A DNA stretch of 64,000 nucleotides from Citrifermentans bremense (GCF_014218275.1 NZ_AP023213.1:1466001-1530000), one strand, 5' to 3'. Numbered from the stretch's first letter, positions 8,728-17,652 are shown. The notes: a model not told the origin generated them from the sequence alone. Numbers and translations are program-made.

Positions 8728-10059
8728 ATGGCAGCGATGTTTTGGATCCAGTTCGTTTTGGTGCTGGGAGCGGTGTTAATAGGTATTCGCAGGGGCGGAG
8801 TGGCCCTGGGGCTCATCGGCGGGCTAGGCGTCTCGGTGCTGGTGCTCGCGTTCCGCAGTACCCCCTCCGAGCCCCCGATCGCCGTGATGCTCATCATCCT
8901 GGCGGTTGTCACGGCGTCGGCGACCTTGCAGGTGGCGGGAGGGCTGGACTACCTGGTGCAACTGACCGAGAAGCTGCTGCGCGCCCATCCCAAGTACGTG
9001 ACCATCCTGGCGCCGCTCTCCACCTTCTTTCTCACTGTCTGCTGTGGCACCGGCCATGCAGTGTACGCGCTGCTTCCGGTCATCTCTGACGTGGCCTTGA
9101 AGACCAAGATCCGCCCCGAACGTCCCATGGCGATCTCCAGCGTCGCTTCGCAGATGGGTATCACTGCCAGCCCGGTTGCGGCAGCGGTCACCTTCTTCCT
9201 CGGCTTTGCCGCCAAGGCGGGGCACCCCGTTACCCTCATCGACATCATCTCGGTCACGATGCCTGCCGGCGTCATCGGCGTCCTGGCAGCAGCCGCTTGG
9301 AGCTTCAACCGTGGCAAGGACCTCGACAAGGACCCGGAGTTCCAGGCTCGCCTCGAGGATCCGGAATTCCGCAAGGGGCTTGACAGTGAAGTCACCACGC
9401 TCGGCATGAAGATCTCCACCACTGCCAAGGTTTCCGTGGCCCTGTTCTTTACCGGTGTGGGCAGCATCATCCTGATGGCGAGCTGTCCCTGGATTCTCCC
9501 TCTGACCGCAGGAGGAAAGCCGGTCGCCATGACCACCGTCGTCCAGTTCATCATGCTCGCTTTCGGCGCCTTCATCATGTTCAGCGCCAACGTCAAGGCC
9601 AAGGAAATAGCCCACTCCAGCGTCTTCACTGCCGGCATGATCGCAGTTGTATCCATCTTCGGCATTGCCTGGATGAGCGATACCTTCATCACCGCCAATA
9701 AGAAGTTCCTGGTCGACAACATCGGCGTCATGGTGAAGATGGCCCCCTGGACCTTCGCCATCGCCACCTTCTGCATCTCCGCTTTCGTCAAGAGCCAGGC
9801 TGCGACGCTGGCCATCACCCTTCCCCTGGGTCTCGCCCTGGGTCTCCCCATACCGCTGCTTTTAGGGCTCATGCCGGCAAGCTACGCCTACTTCTTCTTT
9901 GCCTTCTACCCCAGCGACCTGGCCGCCATCAACATGGACCGCACCGGCACGACCAGGATCGGCAAGTACCTTCTGAATCACAGCTTCATGATCCCGGGAC
10001 TGATCGGCGTGAGCGTCTCGACCGTAATCGCCTACGCTATCTCCCAGGTTCTTCTCTAA
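8728..10059 (+). CDS. dcuB: Anaerobic C4-dicarboxylate transporter, DcuA/DcuB family
   Basis: A 443-residue polytopic membrane protein of normal Dcu length with about 10-12 hydrophobic segments. Family hallmarks include STFFLTVCCGTGHAVYALLPVI, SVASQMGITASPVAAA and FYPSDLAAINMDRTGTTRIG. Dcu carriers exchange fumarate, malate, aspartate and succinate during anaerobic growth, matching fumarate respiration. The ATG at 8728 has GAGGAGG 8 bp upstream; an upstream in-frame start at 8683 has none. DcuA and DcuB cannot be separated by eye. Regulation by the upstream kinase/regulator pair is inferred from the sigma-54 elements. Confidence 0.88.
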   Translation: MAAMFWIQFVLVLGAVLIGIRRGGVALGLIGGLGVSVLVLAFRSTPSEPPIAVMLIILAVVTASATLQVAGGLDYLVQLTEKLLRAHPKYVTILAPLSTFFLTVCCGTGHAVYALLPVISDVALKTKIRPERPMAISSVASQMGITASPVAAAVTFFLGFAAKAGHPVTLIDIISVTMPAGVIGVLAAAAWSFNRGKDLDKDPEFQARLEDPEFRKGLDSEVTTLGMKISTTAKVSVALFFTGVGSIILMASCPWILPLTAGGKPVAMTTVVQFIMLAFGAFIMFSANVKAKEIAHSSVFTAGMIAVVSIFGIAWMSDTFITANKKFLVDNIGVMVKMAPWTFAIATFCISAFVKSQAATLAITLPLGLALGLPIPLLLGLMPASYAYFFFAFYPSDLAAINMDRTGTTRIGKYLLNHSFMIPGLIGVSVSTVIAYAISQVLL

Positions 10060-10130
10060 AAGGTGCTTTAAAGCTGGATGAAGTGGCTGGAAGGGATGTA
10101 AAAAAGATTCAGAAAAACGCAGAAAAGGAA

Positions 10131-10164
10131 AAGGGTCCTGGCGAAAATGCCGGGACCCTTTTTT
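10131..10164. terminator. Bidirectional terminator between dcuB and folD
   Basis: GGGTCCTGGC and GCCGGGACCC pair across GAAAAT with one G-U wobble, with an A-rich left side and a T-run on the right. It can end dcuB on the plus strand and folD on the minus strand. Confidence 0.8.
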
Positions 10165-10173
10165 GTCTGGTAT

Positions 10174-10200
10174 TGAACGTCGAACGTTGAACGTTGAACG
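10174..10200. repeat. Short tandem repeat GAACGTT
   Basis: The unit TGAACGT recurs about four times with small changes just after the dcuB/folD terminator. Function unknown; a small dispersed intergenic repeat is the simplest reading. Confidence 0.45.
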
Positions 10201-10206
10201 GGGGTC

Positions 10207-11079
10207 TTAAGCCAGCTCGAAGTTGTTCTGGTATGCCATCAGGGTGTTGATCATCAGGGCAGCGACGGTCATGCGCCCGACTCCGCCGGGAACCGGGGTG
10301 ATCCACTCGCACTTGGGGGCCACGGCAGGGAAATCGACGTCGCCGACGATCTTGCCGTTCTCCAGCCGGTTGATGCCGACGTCGATGAGCGTTACCCCGT
10401 CCTTCACCATGTCCGGCGTGACGAAGCCTGGGATGCCGACGGCGACGATGACGATATCGGCACGGCGGGTTTCCTCCAGAAGCAGTTCCCGCGGGGTCTC
10501 GATGTGGGTCAGGGTGACGGTGGCATTGCCGATGTCGAAGTCGTTGGAGAGCATGATGGAGATCGGCTTGCCGACGATGTTGGAGCGCCCGATGACCACG
10601 CAGTGCTTTCCTGCCACCGGCACCTGGTAGAACTGCAGCAGCTTGCAGATGCCGTAGGCGGTTGCAGGGCGGAACGCCTTCTGCCCGAGCGCCATGCGCC
10701 CGAAGTTGGCGGGGTGGAAGCCGTCGATGTCCTTCTCGGGAGCTATGGCGTTGATCACCCGCTGGGCGTTGATCTGCTTGGGGAGCGGGAGTTGGACGAT
10801 GACGCCGTCGGTGGAGGCGTCGGCGTTGATCTGCTGGATCAGCCAGAGCAGCTCCTTTTCGGTCACGGTCTCGGGAAGCCGGATCAGGTTGCTTTCGAAG
10901 CCGGAAAGCGTGCAGGTGGTGACCTTGGATTTGACGTAGGACTCGCTGGGGGCGTGGTGCCCGACCAGGACCACCGTCATGTGCGGCTTCCTGAGGCCGG
11001 CGTCGACGTGGCGCGAGACCTGTTTCGCGATGTCCGCGATCAGGCTGTCGGCGCATCTCTTGCCGTCTAAAAGGTTCAT
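10207..11079 (-). CDS. folD: Bifunctional methylenetetrahydrofolate dehydrogenase/cyclohydrolase
   Basis: A 290-residue FolD that interconverts 5,10-methylene-, methenyl- and 10-formyl-tetrahydrofolate using NADP. Visible motifs are ESYVKSK with the catalytic Lys, [18 protein letters not shown] of the Rossmann nucleotide site, and PGGVGRMTV near the C-terminus. The last motif is usually PGGVGPMT; here Arg replaces Pro. ATG at 11079 is preceded by AAAGGA; a longer in-frame start to 11148 would add a Pro-rich, unrelated segment. Confidence 0.93.
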   Translation of the reverse strand: MNLLDGKRCADSLIADIAKQVSRHVDAGLRKPHMTVVLVGHHAPSESYVKSKVTTCTLSGFESNLIRLPETVTEKELLWLIQQINADASTDGVIVQLPLPKQINAQRVINAIAPEKDIDGFHPANFGRMALGQKAFRPATAYGICKLLQFYQVPVAGKHCVVIGRSNIVGKPISIMLSNDFDIGNATVTLTHIETPRELLLEETRRADIVIVAVGIPGFVTPDMVKDGVTLIDVGINRLENGKIVGDVDFPAVAPKCEWITPVPGGVGRMTVAALMINTLMAYQNNFELA

Positions 11080-11431
11080 GCTGGTTCCTTTGCATTGGGA
11101 TTGAGCGCCCCGGGGGAACGGCGGAGGGCGTGGGAAAAGTAGTAGCACAAAAAAACCTGCGCCTCAACAGCTACTTAGCTTGGTGCGGTATACATCATCC
11201 GTGAGGCCGGCGGCAACACGAGCCAGGCCCAGGTGCACCCAGACAGCGATGGTAACCTGCAGGGAGGTTCTGTCGGAAAACGCAATTTCCTGGAAGGGAT
11301 TTGGTCGCTTGAAGACGACTCCTAAAAAGAGCATGGGATGTAAAGTGATGTGTTTACAATAGCTTGGGTTGCTCATTAAATTAACCTCCCCTAATTGATA
11401 AACAGGAAGTATATCAATACTAAACTTTTCG

Positions 11432-11460
11432 TTGACAAAATTTCGGGAACACAATAGAGT
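11432..11460 (+). promoter_or_regulatory. Sigma-70 promoter of the polyamine operon
   Basis: TTGACA at 11432-11437, a 17-base spacer, and TAGAGT at 11455-11460 (4 of 6 matches to the -10 box). It lies 45 bp before the TTG start of the regulator gene. Confidence 0.6.
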
Positions 11461-11474
11461 GCCGAAATACAAAA

Positions 11475-11493
11475 GGTTTACTGATACTAAACC
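11475..11493. promoter_or_regulatory. Operator-like palindrome of the XRE-cupin regulator
   Basis: GGTTTA and TAAACC are perfect inverted arms around CTGATAC, just downstream of the -10 box. Part of it (ATACTAAAC) recurs at 11417-11425, upstream of the -35 box, so two copies bracket the promoter. The arrangement suits autoregulation by the adjacent XRE regulator. Confidence 0.5.
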
Positions 11494-11505
11494 GGGGAGG
11501 ATGTT

Positions 11506-12051
11506 TTGAAAATCGGTGAGAGGTTGAAAAGGCTCAGGATGGTCAACTCGCTTACCCAGGAGGAACTGGCCAGCCGCGCCGATCTTACCAAAGGTTTCAT
11601 CTCACAGCTGGAGAACGATGCCACTTCGCCGTCGATCGCGACCTTGAAGGATATAGTCGACGTCTTCGGCATCAGCATGCAGGAGTTCTTCAGCGAGGAG
11701 ACTGACCAGGACATCGTGTTCGGGAAAGACGCCCGGGTTCAGGCGACCGACGACGGCGACAGCGTCAAGGTGGAACTCCTGGTGCCGGGTGCCCAGAACC
11801 GGGACATGGACCCGGTGCTGGTGACGTTGGACCCCGGCGGCGAGATGGACGAACAGCCGATACATGAAGGCGAGGAATTCGGCTACGTGATTTCGGGCAA
11901 GGTGCAGCTTCGGCTGGACGACAAGCTGTACACGGTGGACAAGGGTGAGTGTTTCTATTTCGCTTCAGACCGCAAGCATGCGGTGAAGAATGTAGGAAAA
12001 AGTGCGGCGAAGCTTCTTTGGGTGGTGACGCCGCCGACGTTTTATTATTGA
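11506..12051 (+). CDS. XRE-family regulator with cupin domain (PuuR-like)
   Basis: 181 residues: an N-terminal helix-turn-helix (IGERLKRLRMVNSLTQEELASRADL split around the turn, then FISQLENDATSPS) and a C-terminal cupin barrel (about 105-178; HEGEEFGYVISGKVQLRL, KHAVKNVG). This two-domain plan is that of PuuR and related regulators in which the cupin senses a small metabolite. The start is TTG at 11506 with GGGGAGG 6 bp upstream; the nearby ATG at 11501 is out of frame. It is the first gene of the polyamine cluster, so polyamine or precursor sensing is likely but inferred. Confidence 0.85.
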   Translation: MKIGERLKRLRMVNSLTQEELASRADLTKGFISQLENDATSPSIATLKDIVDVFGISMQEFFSEETDQDIVFGKDARVQATDDGDSVKVELLVPGAQNRDMDPVLVTLDPGGEMDEQPIHEGEEFGYVISGKVQLRLDDKLYTVDKGECFYFASDRKHAVKNVGKSAAKLLWVVTPPTFYY

Positions 12052-12070
12052 AAAGAGGAGAGTAAGTGAA

Positions 12071-13270
12071 ATGAGCAAAGTACTGATTATCGGGGCAGGT
12101 GGTGTAGGCGGGGTTGTGGCACACAAGTGCGCCCAGGCCACAGGTGTAATCACGGCCATCACGCTGGCATCGCGCACGGAGTCCAAGTGCCGCGCCATCG
12201 CGGCGCAGATCGAGTTTCCGGTCGCCACCGCGCAGGTAAACGCCGACAACGTCCCGGAATTGATAGCGCTGATCGAGCGCGAAAAGCCGAAACTGGTGAT
12301 CAACGTGGCGCTTCCCTACCAGGACCTGACCATCATGGACGCCTGCCTTGCCACCGGCGTCGATTATCTCGATACGGCCAACTACGAGCCGCTCGACACC
12401 GCGAAGTTCGAGTACAGCTGGCAGTGGGCTTACCAGGACCGCTTCAAGGAGAAGGGGCTCATGGCGCTACTGGGAAGCGGCTTCGACCCGGGCGTCACCA
12501 ACGTCTACACCGCCCTCGCCGCGAAGAAGTACCTGGACGAGGTGCACGAGATCGACATCATCGACGCCAACGCCGGCAACCACGGCCAGCCCTTCGCCAC
12601 CAACTTCAACCCCGAGATCAACATCCGCGAGGTCACCGCTCCCTGCCGCCACTGGGAAAACGGGCAGTGGGTCGAGACCGCGCCGCTTGCCACCAAGCAG
12701 AACTTCGACTTCCCGGAAGGGATCGGCCCGATGAACATCTACCGCATGTACCACGAGGAGATGGAGTCGCTGGTCAAGCACATCCCGAGCATCAAGAAGG
12801 CGCAGTTCTGGATGACCTTCTCGGACAACTACCTGAAGCACTTAGAGGTGCTGCAGAACGTCGGCATGACCCGCATCGACGAGGTGGAGTATAACGGCCA
12901 GAAGATCGTGCCGCTGCAGTTTTTGAAGGCGGTGCTCCCGGACCCCGGAAGCCTCGGGCCGCTCACCAAGGGGCGCACCTGCATCGGCGTCATCGCCCGC
13001 GGCATCAAGGACGGCAAGAAAAAGCAGGTCTACATCTACAACATCTGCGACCACGAGGCGTGCTACCGCGAGGTGAAATCCCAGGCGATCAGCTACACCA
13101 CCGGCGTTCCCGCCGTGGTCGGCGCCATCATGATGCTGACCGCCAAGTGGCGCGGCGAAGGCGTCTTCAACATGGAGCAGTTCGATCCCGAGCCGTTCCT
13201 GGAAAAACTGGGCTCCATGGGGCTGCCGACCGTGGTAGTCGACGGCGGCGAGTGGGCGGAACTTACGTGA
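12071..13270 (+). CDS. Carboxynorspermidine/carboxyspermidine dehydrogenase
   Basis: A 399-residue saccharopine-dehydrogenase-like protein with the N-terminal Rossmann motif GAGGVGGVVAHK. Members of this length beside a carboxynorspermidine decarboxylase condense aspartate semialdehyde with putrescine or diaminopropane and reduce the product with NADPH. Internal motifs typical for the family include DYLDTANYEP and GSGFDPGVTNVY. It is followed by the decarboxylase with a 4-bp overlap and then by speA. This is the SAM-independent route to spermidine or norspermidine; which diamine is used cannot be read from sequence. Confidence 0.9.
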   Translation: MSKVLIIGAGGVGGVVAHKCAQATGVITAITLASRTESKCRAIAAQIEFPVATAQVNADNVPELIALIEREKPKLVINVALPYQDLTIMDACLATGVDYLDTANYEPLDTAKFEYSWQWAYQDRFKEKGLMALLGSGFDPGVTNVYTALAAKKYLDEVHEIDIIDANAGNHGQPFATNFNPEINIREVTAPCRHWENGQWVETAPLATKQNFDFPEGIGPMNIYRMYHEEMESLVKHIPSIKKAQFWMTFSDNYLKHLEVLQNVGMTRIDEVEYNGQKIVPLQFLKAVLPDPGSLGPLTKGRTCIGVIARGIKDGKKKQVYIYNICDHEACYREVKSQAISYTTGVPAVVGAIMMLTAKWRGEGVFNMEQFDPEPFLEKLGSMGLPTVVVDGGEWAELT

Positions 13271-14421
13271 CCAAACTGCATGTAGAGGAAATGACGAGGC
13301 TTGCCCCATCTCCATCCTACGTGGTGGACCTGGGGCGGCTTCGCCATAACCTGGCCATACTGAACGAGGTACAGGAGAAAAGCGGGGCGAAGATCCTCTT
13401 GGCTCTCAAGGCCTTCTCCATGTGGAGCGTCTTCCCGATCATCGCGAAGACGCTTCATGGCGTCTGTGCCAGCTCTCCCTGGGAGGCGCGCCTGGGGATG
13501 GAGGAATTCGGCGGCGAGGTGCACAGCTTTTCCGCCGCTTTCAAGGAGAGCGACGTGGTCGAGCTCCTCTCCACCTCCAACCATCTGGTCTTCAACTCCT
13601 TCAACCAACTGGAGCGCTTCCGGCCGCTTTGGGAGCAGTACGCCGGGAAGGTCTCGGTGGGGCTCAGGGTGAACCCTGGGCACTCCGAGGGGCACACGCC
13701 GATCTACGATCCGGCCGCCCCCAAGTCGCGCCTGGGTATCCTCCGTTCCGAGTTCGACGGGAAGTCGCTGCAGGGGGTGGAGGGGCTTCATTTCCACACG
13801 CTCTGCGAGCAGCTCTTCGAGCCGCTGGAACGGACTGCGCGCGTCTTCGAGGAGCAGTTCGGCGAGTTCCTGCCGCGGATGAAATGGCTGAACTTAGGCG
13901 GCGGGCACCACATCACCCGGGAGGGTTACGACGTAGAAGCGCTGATCAAGCTGGTGCGCTACTTCAGGGAGAAATACGACCTGGAGGTCTACCTGGAACC
14001 GGGGGAGGCGATCGCCATCGGCACCGGGATCCTGGTCTCCGAGGTGCTCGACGTGGTGCACAACGAGGTGGACATCGCTGTCCTCGACGTCTCGGCCACC
14101 TGCCACATGCCTGACATCCTGGAGATGCCCTATCGCCCCGAGATCCAGGGGGGGTACGACCCGGGCGAGAAGGGGCACGACTACCGCCTGGGAGGGCCAT
14201 CGTGTCTCGCCGGCGACGTCATCGGGGACTGGTCCTTCGACCACCCGCTTGCCGTCGGGGAGAAGCTCGCTTTTCTCGACATGTCGCACTACACCATGGT
14301 GAAGACTACGACCTTCAACGGGATACAACATCCCCATATCTGTACCTTTGAGCCGCTGACCGGCGAGCTGAAAGTCGTGAGGAGCTTCGGCTACCAGGAC
14401 TTCAAAAGCCGCCTGTCCTGA
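13267..14421 (+). CDS. nspC: Carboxynorspermidine decarboxylase
   Basis: A PLP fold-type III decarboxylase related to alanine racemase and diaminopimelate decarboxylase, 384 residues from GTG 13267. Motifs: LLALKAFS with the PLP lysine near the N-terminus, HFHTLCEQ, LGGGHHIT for phosphate binding, and a C-terminal Cys region CHMPD. It removes CO2 from carboxy(nor)spermidine made by the preceding enzyme. The GTG start overlaps the upstream TGA (GTGA), implying coupling; an alternative ATG at 13291 has AGAGGA, but too close. Both starts keep all motifs. Confidence 0.88.
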   Translation: MTKLHVEEMTRLAPSPSYVVDLGRLRHNLAILNEVQEKSGAKILLALKAFSMWSVFPIIAKTLHGVCASSPWEARLGMEEFGGEVHSFSAAFKESDVVELLSTSNHLVFNSFNQLERFRPLWEQYAGKVSVGLRVNPGHSEGHTPIYDPAAPKSRLGILRSEFDGKSLQGVEGLHFHTLCEQLFEPLERTARVFEEQFGEFLPRMKWLNLGGGHHITREGYDVEALIKLVRYFREKYDLEVYLEPGEAIAIGTGILVSEVLDVVHNEVDIAVLDVSATCHMPDILEMPYRPEIQGGYDPGEKGHDYRLGGPSCLAGDVIGDWSFDHPLAVGEKLAFLDMSHYTMVKTTTFNGIQHPHICTFEPLTGELKVVRSFGYQDFKSRLS

Positions 14422-14465
14422 TGATGCAACAACCCTATTTCATGAAGTACACGGTGAACTGAATT

Positions 14466-16373
14466 ATGGCCAAATGGACTATCAACGATTCCTCGAAGAT
14501 CTACAACATCGACAACTGGGGCGCGGAGCTCTTCTCCATCAACAAGAAGGGGAACGTCTGCGTTCATCCTTCCCCCAACTCCAAGTACTCCATCGATCTC
14601 AAGGTGCTGGTTGACGACTTGATCAAGAGGAAGATCAAGCCCCCGATCCTCCTGCGCTTCATGAACATACTGGAAGGGCGCATCGCCTCCATCAGCCGGG
14701 TTTTCAAAAACGCCATCAGCGACAACAACTACCCGGCCAAGTACCAGACCTTCTACCCCATCAAGGTGAACCAGCAGCGCCAGGTGGTGGAGGCGATCGC
14801 TAACTTCGGCAAGAAGTACAACATCGGCCTCGAGGTCGGCTCCAAGCCGGAACTGGTGGCGGCAATCTCCATGTCGACCGGGAACAACCTCCCCATCCTT
14901 TGCAACGGCTACAAGGACACCGAGTTCATCGAGACAGTCCTCTTCGCGACCCGCGTCGGCTACGACATCACCATCGTCGTGGAGAAGCTCTTCGAACTGG
15001 AGAAGATCGTCGAGGTCTCCAAACGCACCGGCATCGTGCCGAAGCTCGGCATCCGGGTGAAGCTCTCCTCCAAGGGGATCGGCAAGTGGTCCACCTCCGG
15101 CGGCGACGACGCGAAGTTCGGCCTGCGCATCTCCGAGCTGATCGCCGCCATCGAGATGCTCAAGCAAAACGACATGCTCGACTGCGTGAAGCTCCTGCAT
15201 TTCCACGTCGGGAGCCAGATCACCAAGATCGACAAGATCAAGAACGCCCTGATCGAGGGGACCAGGATCTACGCGGAGATGAGGAAGCTCGGGGTCAACC
15301 TGGAATTCCTCGACATCGGCGGCGGCTTGGGGGTCGACTACGACGGCTCCAAGTCGAGCTACTTCTCCAGCGTCAACTACTCGCTCGAGGAGTACGCCAA
15401 CGACGTCATCTACCAGGTGAAGAACATCTGTGACGACGCAGGCGTCCCCTGCCCGAACATCATCTCCGAGTCCGGGCGCGCCACCGTCGCCCACTACTCG
15501 GTGCTCGTCACCGACGTGTTGAACAACAACCCCCAGACACTGATGCCGGACTTCGAGTCGATCCTCACCGAGCCGGAGAAGCTCTCGCCGACGGTTAAAA
15601 AGCTGGTCGACATCTACAAGAGCATCGACAAGCATTCGCTGCGCGAGGATTACCACGACACCATCCAGCTGATCCAGGAATCGGTGAGCCTTTTCAACCT
15701 GGGCTACCTGAACATGGCCGAGCGCGCCAACGCGGAATGGATCTGCACCAAGATCATCAGGAAGATCAACTCGATCGTGGAAAAGATGAAGCCGATCCCG
15801 GACGAGCTGCAGAACTTCCAGTTGAGCCTGAGGCAGACCTACTTCGCCAACTTCTCGCTCTTCCAGTCCATCCCGGACTCCTGGGCCATCGACCAGCTCT
15901 TCCCGATCGTCCCGATCCAGCGCCTGGACGAGAAGCCGGACGTTTCGGCCTCCATCGCCGACATCACCTGCGATTCCGACGGCGAGATCACCAGTTTCGT
16001 CGGCGAGAACGGCAGGACCAAGGCGCTGCCGCTGCACAAGATCAAGGTGGACGAGCAGTATTACATCGGGTTCTTCCTGATCGGCGCCTACCAGGAGATC
16101 CTGGGGGACATGCACAACCTCTTCGGCGATACCAACGCGGTGCACATCACCTTCAACAAGAAGACCAACTACAAGATCGACACGGTCATAACCGGCGACG
16201 CCACTTGGGAAAGTCTCAAGTACGTGCAGTACGACAGTCAGGAGATCCTCAAGAGGGTGCGTAACAACCTGGAGAAGGACGTCTCGTTGCAGAAGGTCTC
16301 CATCGAGGAGAGCAGCCACTTCCTCGAACTGCTGGACAAGACGCTGCAGTCATACACATACCTGGGAGAATAG
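14466..16373 (+). CDS. speA: Biosynthetic arginine decarboxylase
   Basis: A 635-residue SpeA that turns arginine into agmatine, a putrescine precursor. PLP lysine lies in FYPIKVNQQRQVV (about residue 100), followed by GLEVGSKPEL, HFHVGSQI, LDIGGGLGVDY and the substrate-region SESGRATVAHY. Length and motifs match SpeA rather than LysA. It is the last gene of the operon and is followed by a strong terminator. No agmatinase gene lies in the window, so the step to putrescine must be encoded elsewhere. Confidence 0.95.
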   Translation: MAKWTINDSSKIYNIDNWGAELFSINKKGNVCVHPSPNSKYSIDLKVLVDDLIKRKIKPPILLRFMNILEGRIASISRVFKNAISDNNYPAKYQTFYPIKVNQQRQVVEAIANFGKKYNIGLEVGSKPELVAAISMSTGNNLPILCNGYKDTEFIETVLFATRVGYDITIVVEKLFELEKIVEVSKRTGIVPKLGIRVKLSSKGIGKWSTSGGDDAKFGLRISELIAAIEMLKQNDMLDCVKLLHFHVGSQITKIDKIKNALIEGTRIYAEMRKLGVNLEFLDIGGGLGVDYDGSKSSYFSSVNYSLEEYANDVIYQVKNICDDAGVPCPNIISESGRATVAHYSVLVTDVLNNNPQTLMPDFESILTEPEKLSPTVKKLVDIYKSIDKHSLREDYHDTIQLIQESVSLFNLGYLNMAERANAEWICTKIIRKINSIVEKMKPIPDELQNFQLSLRQTYFANFSLFQSIPDSWAIDQLFPIVPIQRLDEKPDVSASIADITCDSDGEITSFVGENGRTKALPLHKIKVDEQYYIGFFLIGAYQEILGDMHNLFGDTNAVHITFNKKTNYKIDTVITGDATWESLKYVQYDSQEILKRVRNNLEKDVSLQKVSIEESSHFLELLDKTLQSYTYLGE

Positions 16374-16401
16374 TTCCCTTCACATTGACACAGATTCGAG
16401 C

Positions 16402-16436
16402 AAAGGAGAGGCTGCTACAAGCCTCTCCTTTTTTTT
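16402..16436 (+). terminator. Rho-independent terminator after speA
   Basis: AAAGGAGAGGCT and AGCCTCTCCTTT pair perfectly across a 6-base loop and run into eight T residues. Confidence 0.9.
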
Positions 16437-16612
16437 GCGCCTGGCGCGTAAGGCTGTGTCGGTATGTTTTACACTTTTGATGTTGGAAACTTTTACAAAT
16501 TTGGAGGTAGAGAGAGTGAAAAAATCGGGTAAGATTGTCACAGACAGCACTTACCGCAATGGCACTGAATGTGCTTGGAATGGGGGTTCTGTATTGACTG
16601 AGGAGGTGAGAC

Positions 16613-16876
16613 ATGCTCATCCAAGTGGCTTACGAAGACGAGAAGTATGACTACGTCAAAGATTTTATGCTGGACAAGTTGATTGAAACAGGCGCGATCT
16701 CCAAGTTCAGACGCAGCTCCGGCTGGGTTCGTGTAGGCGTGGACCCCATCCGCAAGCGCACCACCCGTAGCAAAGCGATGGAACCTGTAAGCAGAAGCGA
16801 GGCAGAGACCAGGAGCGAGACTGAGATCAGGAGCGAAAGCTATACCGGAATCGAGAGAAGGGCCGCTAACGCCTGA
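16613..16876 (+). CDS. Small charged protein with a repeated Arg-Ser-Glu tail
   Basis: 87 residues with a strong Shine-Dalgarno (GAGGAGGTGAG) before ATG 16613. The first half (IQVAYEDEKYDYVKDFMLDKLIETGAISKFRRSSGWV) looks folded and phosphate-loop or RNA-contact like only in a vague sense. The second half repeats SRSEAETRSETEIRSES and ends YTGIERRA, a motif that resembles the ExRR-type tails seen in small deltaproteobacterial proteins. I do not recognise a function. It stands alone between the speA terminator and the ferritin-like gene. Confidence 0.65.
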   Translation: MLIQVAYEDEKYDYVKDFMLDKLIETGAISKFRRSSGWVRVGVDPIRKRTTRSKAMEPVSRSEAETRSETEIRSESYTGIERRAANA

Positions 16877-16892
16877 CCTGGGGGAGCGGCCA

Positions 16893-17378
16893 TCAGCTGC
16901 TCCCGCTATCCTCGGGCTCCCGCCAAGGCACGTCGTCCCTGGTTCTCTTCACATACTCGCAGATGTTGTCCAAGATGTTGTAGTGGCTCTTTTCCTCGTT
17001 GGCCAGTGTGAGGTAAAGTCGCGCCAGCACCGGGTCTTCCTCTTTTTTAGCCATATCCTCGTAGAGCCTTACGCTCTCAGCCTCCACCTTCAGCGCTGAC
17101 TGGTACGCGTCCAGCGCGTCCTGCATCTCCTGTCGAGCCCCCGGTCTTTCGATAAGGTCGGTGAAAACGCTCCTTGCCTGCTGGATGACGGTCGAGTCCG
17201 CCATTCCAAAGTTGTTCCCTTCCTTCAGGCCCCGCAACAGGTCGTAGTGCTTCTGTTCGTCGGCCGCGAGCCCGGTGAAGATTCCCTTCAATTCCGGAAT
17301 ACGGGCCGAGTCGGCCAGGGTCTGGTAATAGGCCACTCCCTGCAGTTCCATCTTCATGGCGAAGTCAAAGACGTTCAT
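16893..17378 (-). CDS. Ferritin-like/rubrerythrin-type protein
   Basis: 161 residues forming a four-helix ferritin-like bundle. Ligand pairs are visible: MKMELQGVAYYQTLA, AADEQKHYDLL, KVEAESVRLYEDMA and ANEEKSHYNIL, giving Glu and two ExxH motifs for a di-iron centre. No rubredoxin domain. ATG 17378 has GGGAGGAG upstream; a longer reading frame up to 17564 has no such site. A role in peroxide or iron stress is likely. It is only distantly similar to the ferritin-like protein at 3174-3743. Confidence 0.82.
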   Translation of the reverse strand: MNVFDFAMKMELQGVAYYQTLADSARIPELKGIFTGLAADEQKHYDLLRGLKEGNNFGMADSTVIQQARSVFTDLIERPGARQEMQDALDAYQSALKVEAESVRLYEDMAKKEEDPVLARLYLTLANEEKSHYNILDNICEYVKRTRDDVPWREPEDSGSS

Positions 17379-17411
17379 GGCGCTCCTCCCAGGCAAAGTG
17401 TGGTAATGGGT

Positions 17412-17437
17412 CGCACCGGTCCCTATGAACCGGTGCG
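17412..17437. promoter_or_regulatory. Perfect palindrome upstream of the ferritin-like gene
   Basis: CGCACCGGT and ACCGGTGCG are perfect 9-bp arms around an 8-base centre, 34 bp upstream of the minus-strand start codon. It could be an operator or a leader hairpin; no T-run follows on either strand. Confidence 0.45.
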
Positions 17438-17652
17438 CAGGGTATCTCCGGCCGGCATTGGCTATTGGAGGATTCTCACGGTGACTTGTCTCTTTGTCAA
17501 GAGAAGGCACAGTCGTCTTCTCAGCCTGCAGTGGCGAAAAACCGCAATGGACAAATCGGATCAAAATAGTATTATTTGAACTGTGCTGGCTCTATGACGA
17601 CAGCCAATTGCCATCAAGGTAATCAATAAACATTGCAGTAGAGGAGGACTGT

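Larger units (their letters stand above)
11080..11505. other. Intergenic region between folD and the polyamine operon
   Basis: 426 bp between divergently read genes. The right half carries a sigma-70 promoter and operator-like repeats (described separately). The rest shows no gene I can support; a 102-codon minus-strand reading frame crosses the promoter and has no recognisable features. Confidence 0.6.

Noticed and set aside
11164-11472. 102-codon minus-strand frame
   Set aside because: No ribosome site, no recognised feature, and it overlaps the operon promoter.
14391-16319. 642-codon minus-strand frame opposite speA
   Set aside because: Shadow of speA with Val/Asp/Leu/His-biased composition.
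16435-16650. 71-codon plus-strand frame before the small RSE protein
   Set aside because: Starts in the speA terminator and overlaps the strong ribosome site and start of the next gene.
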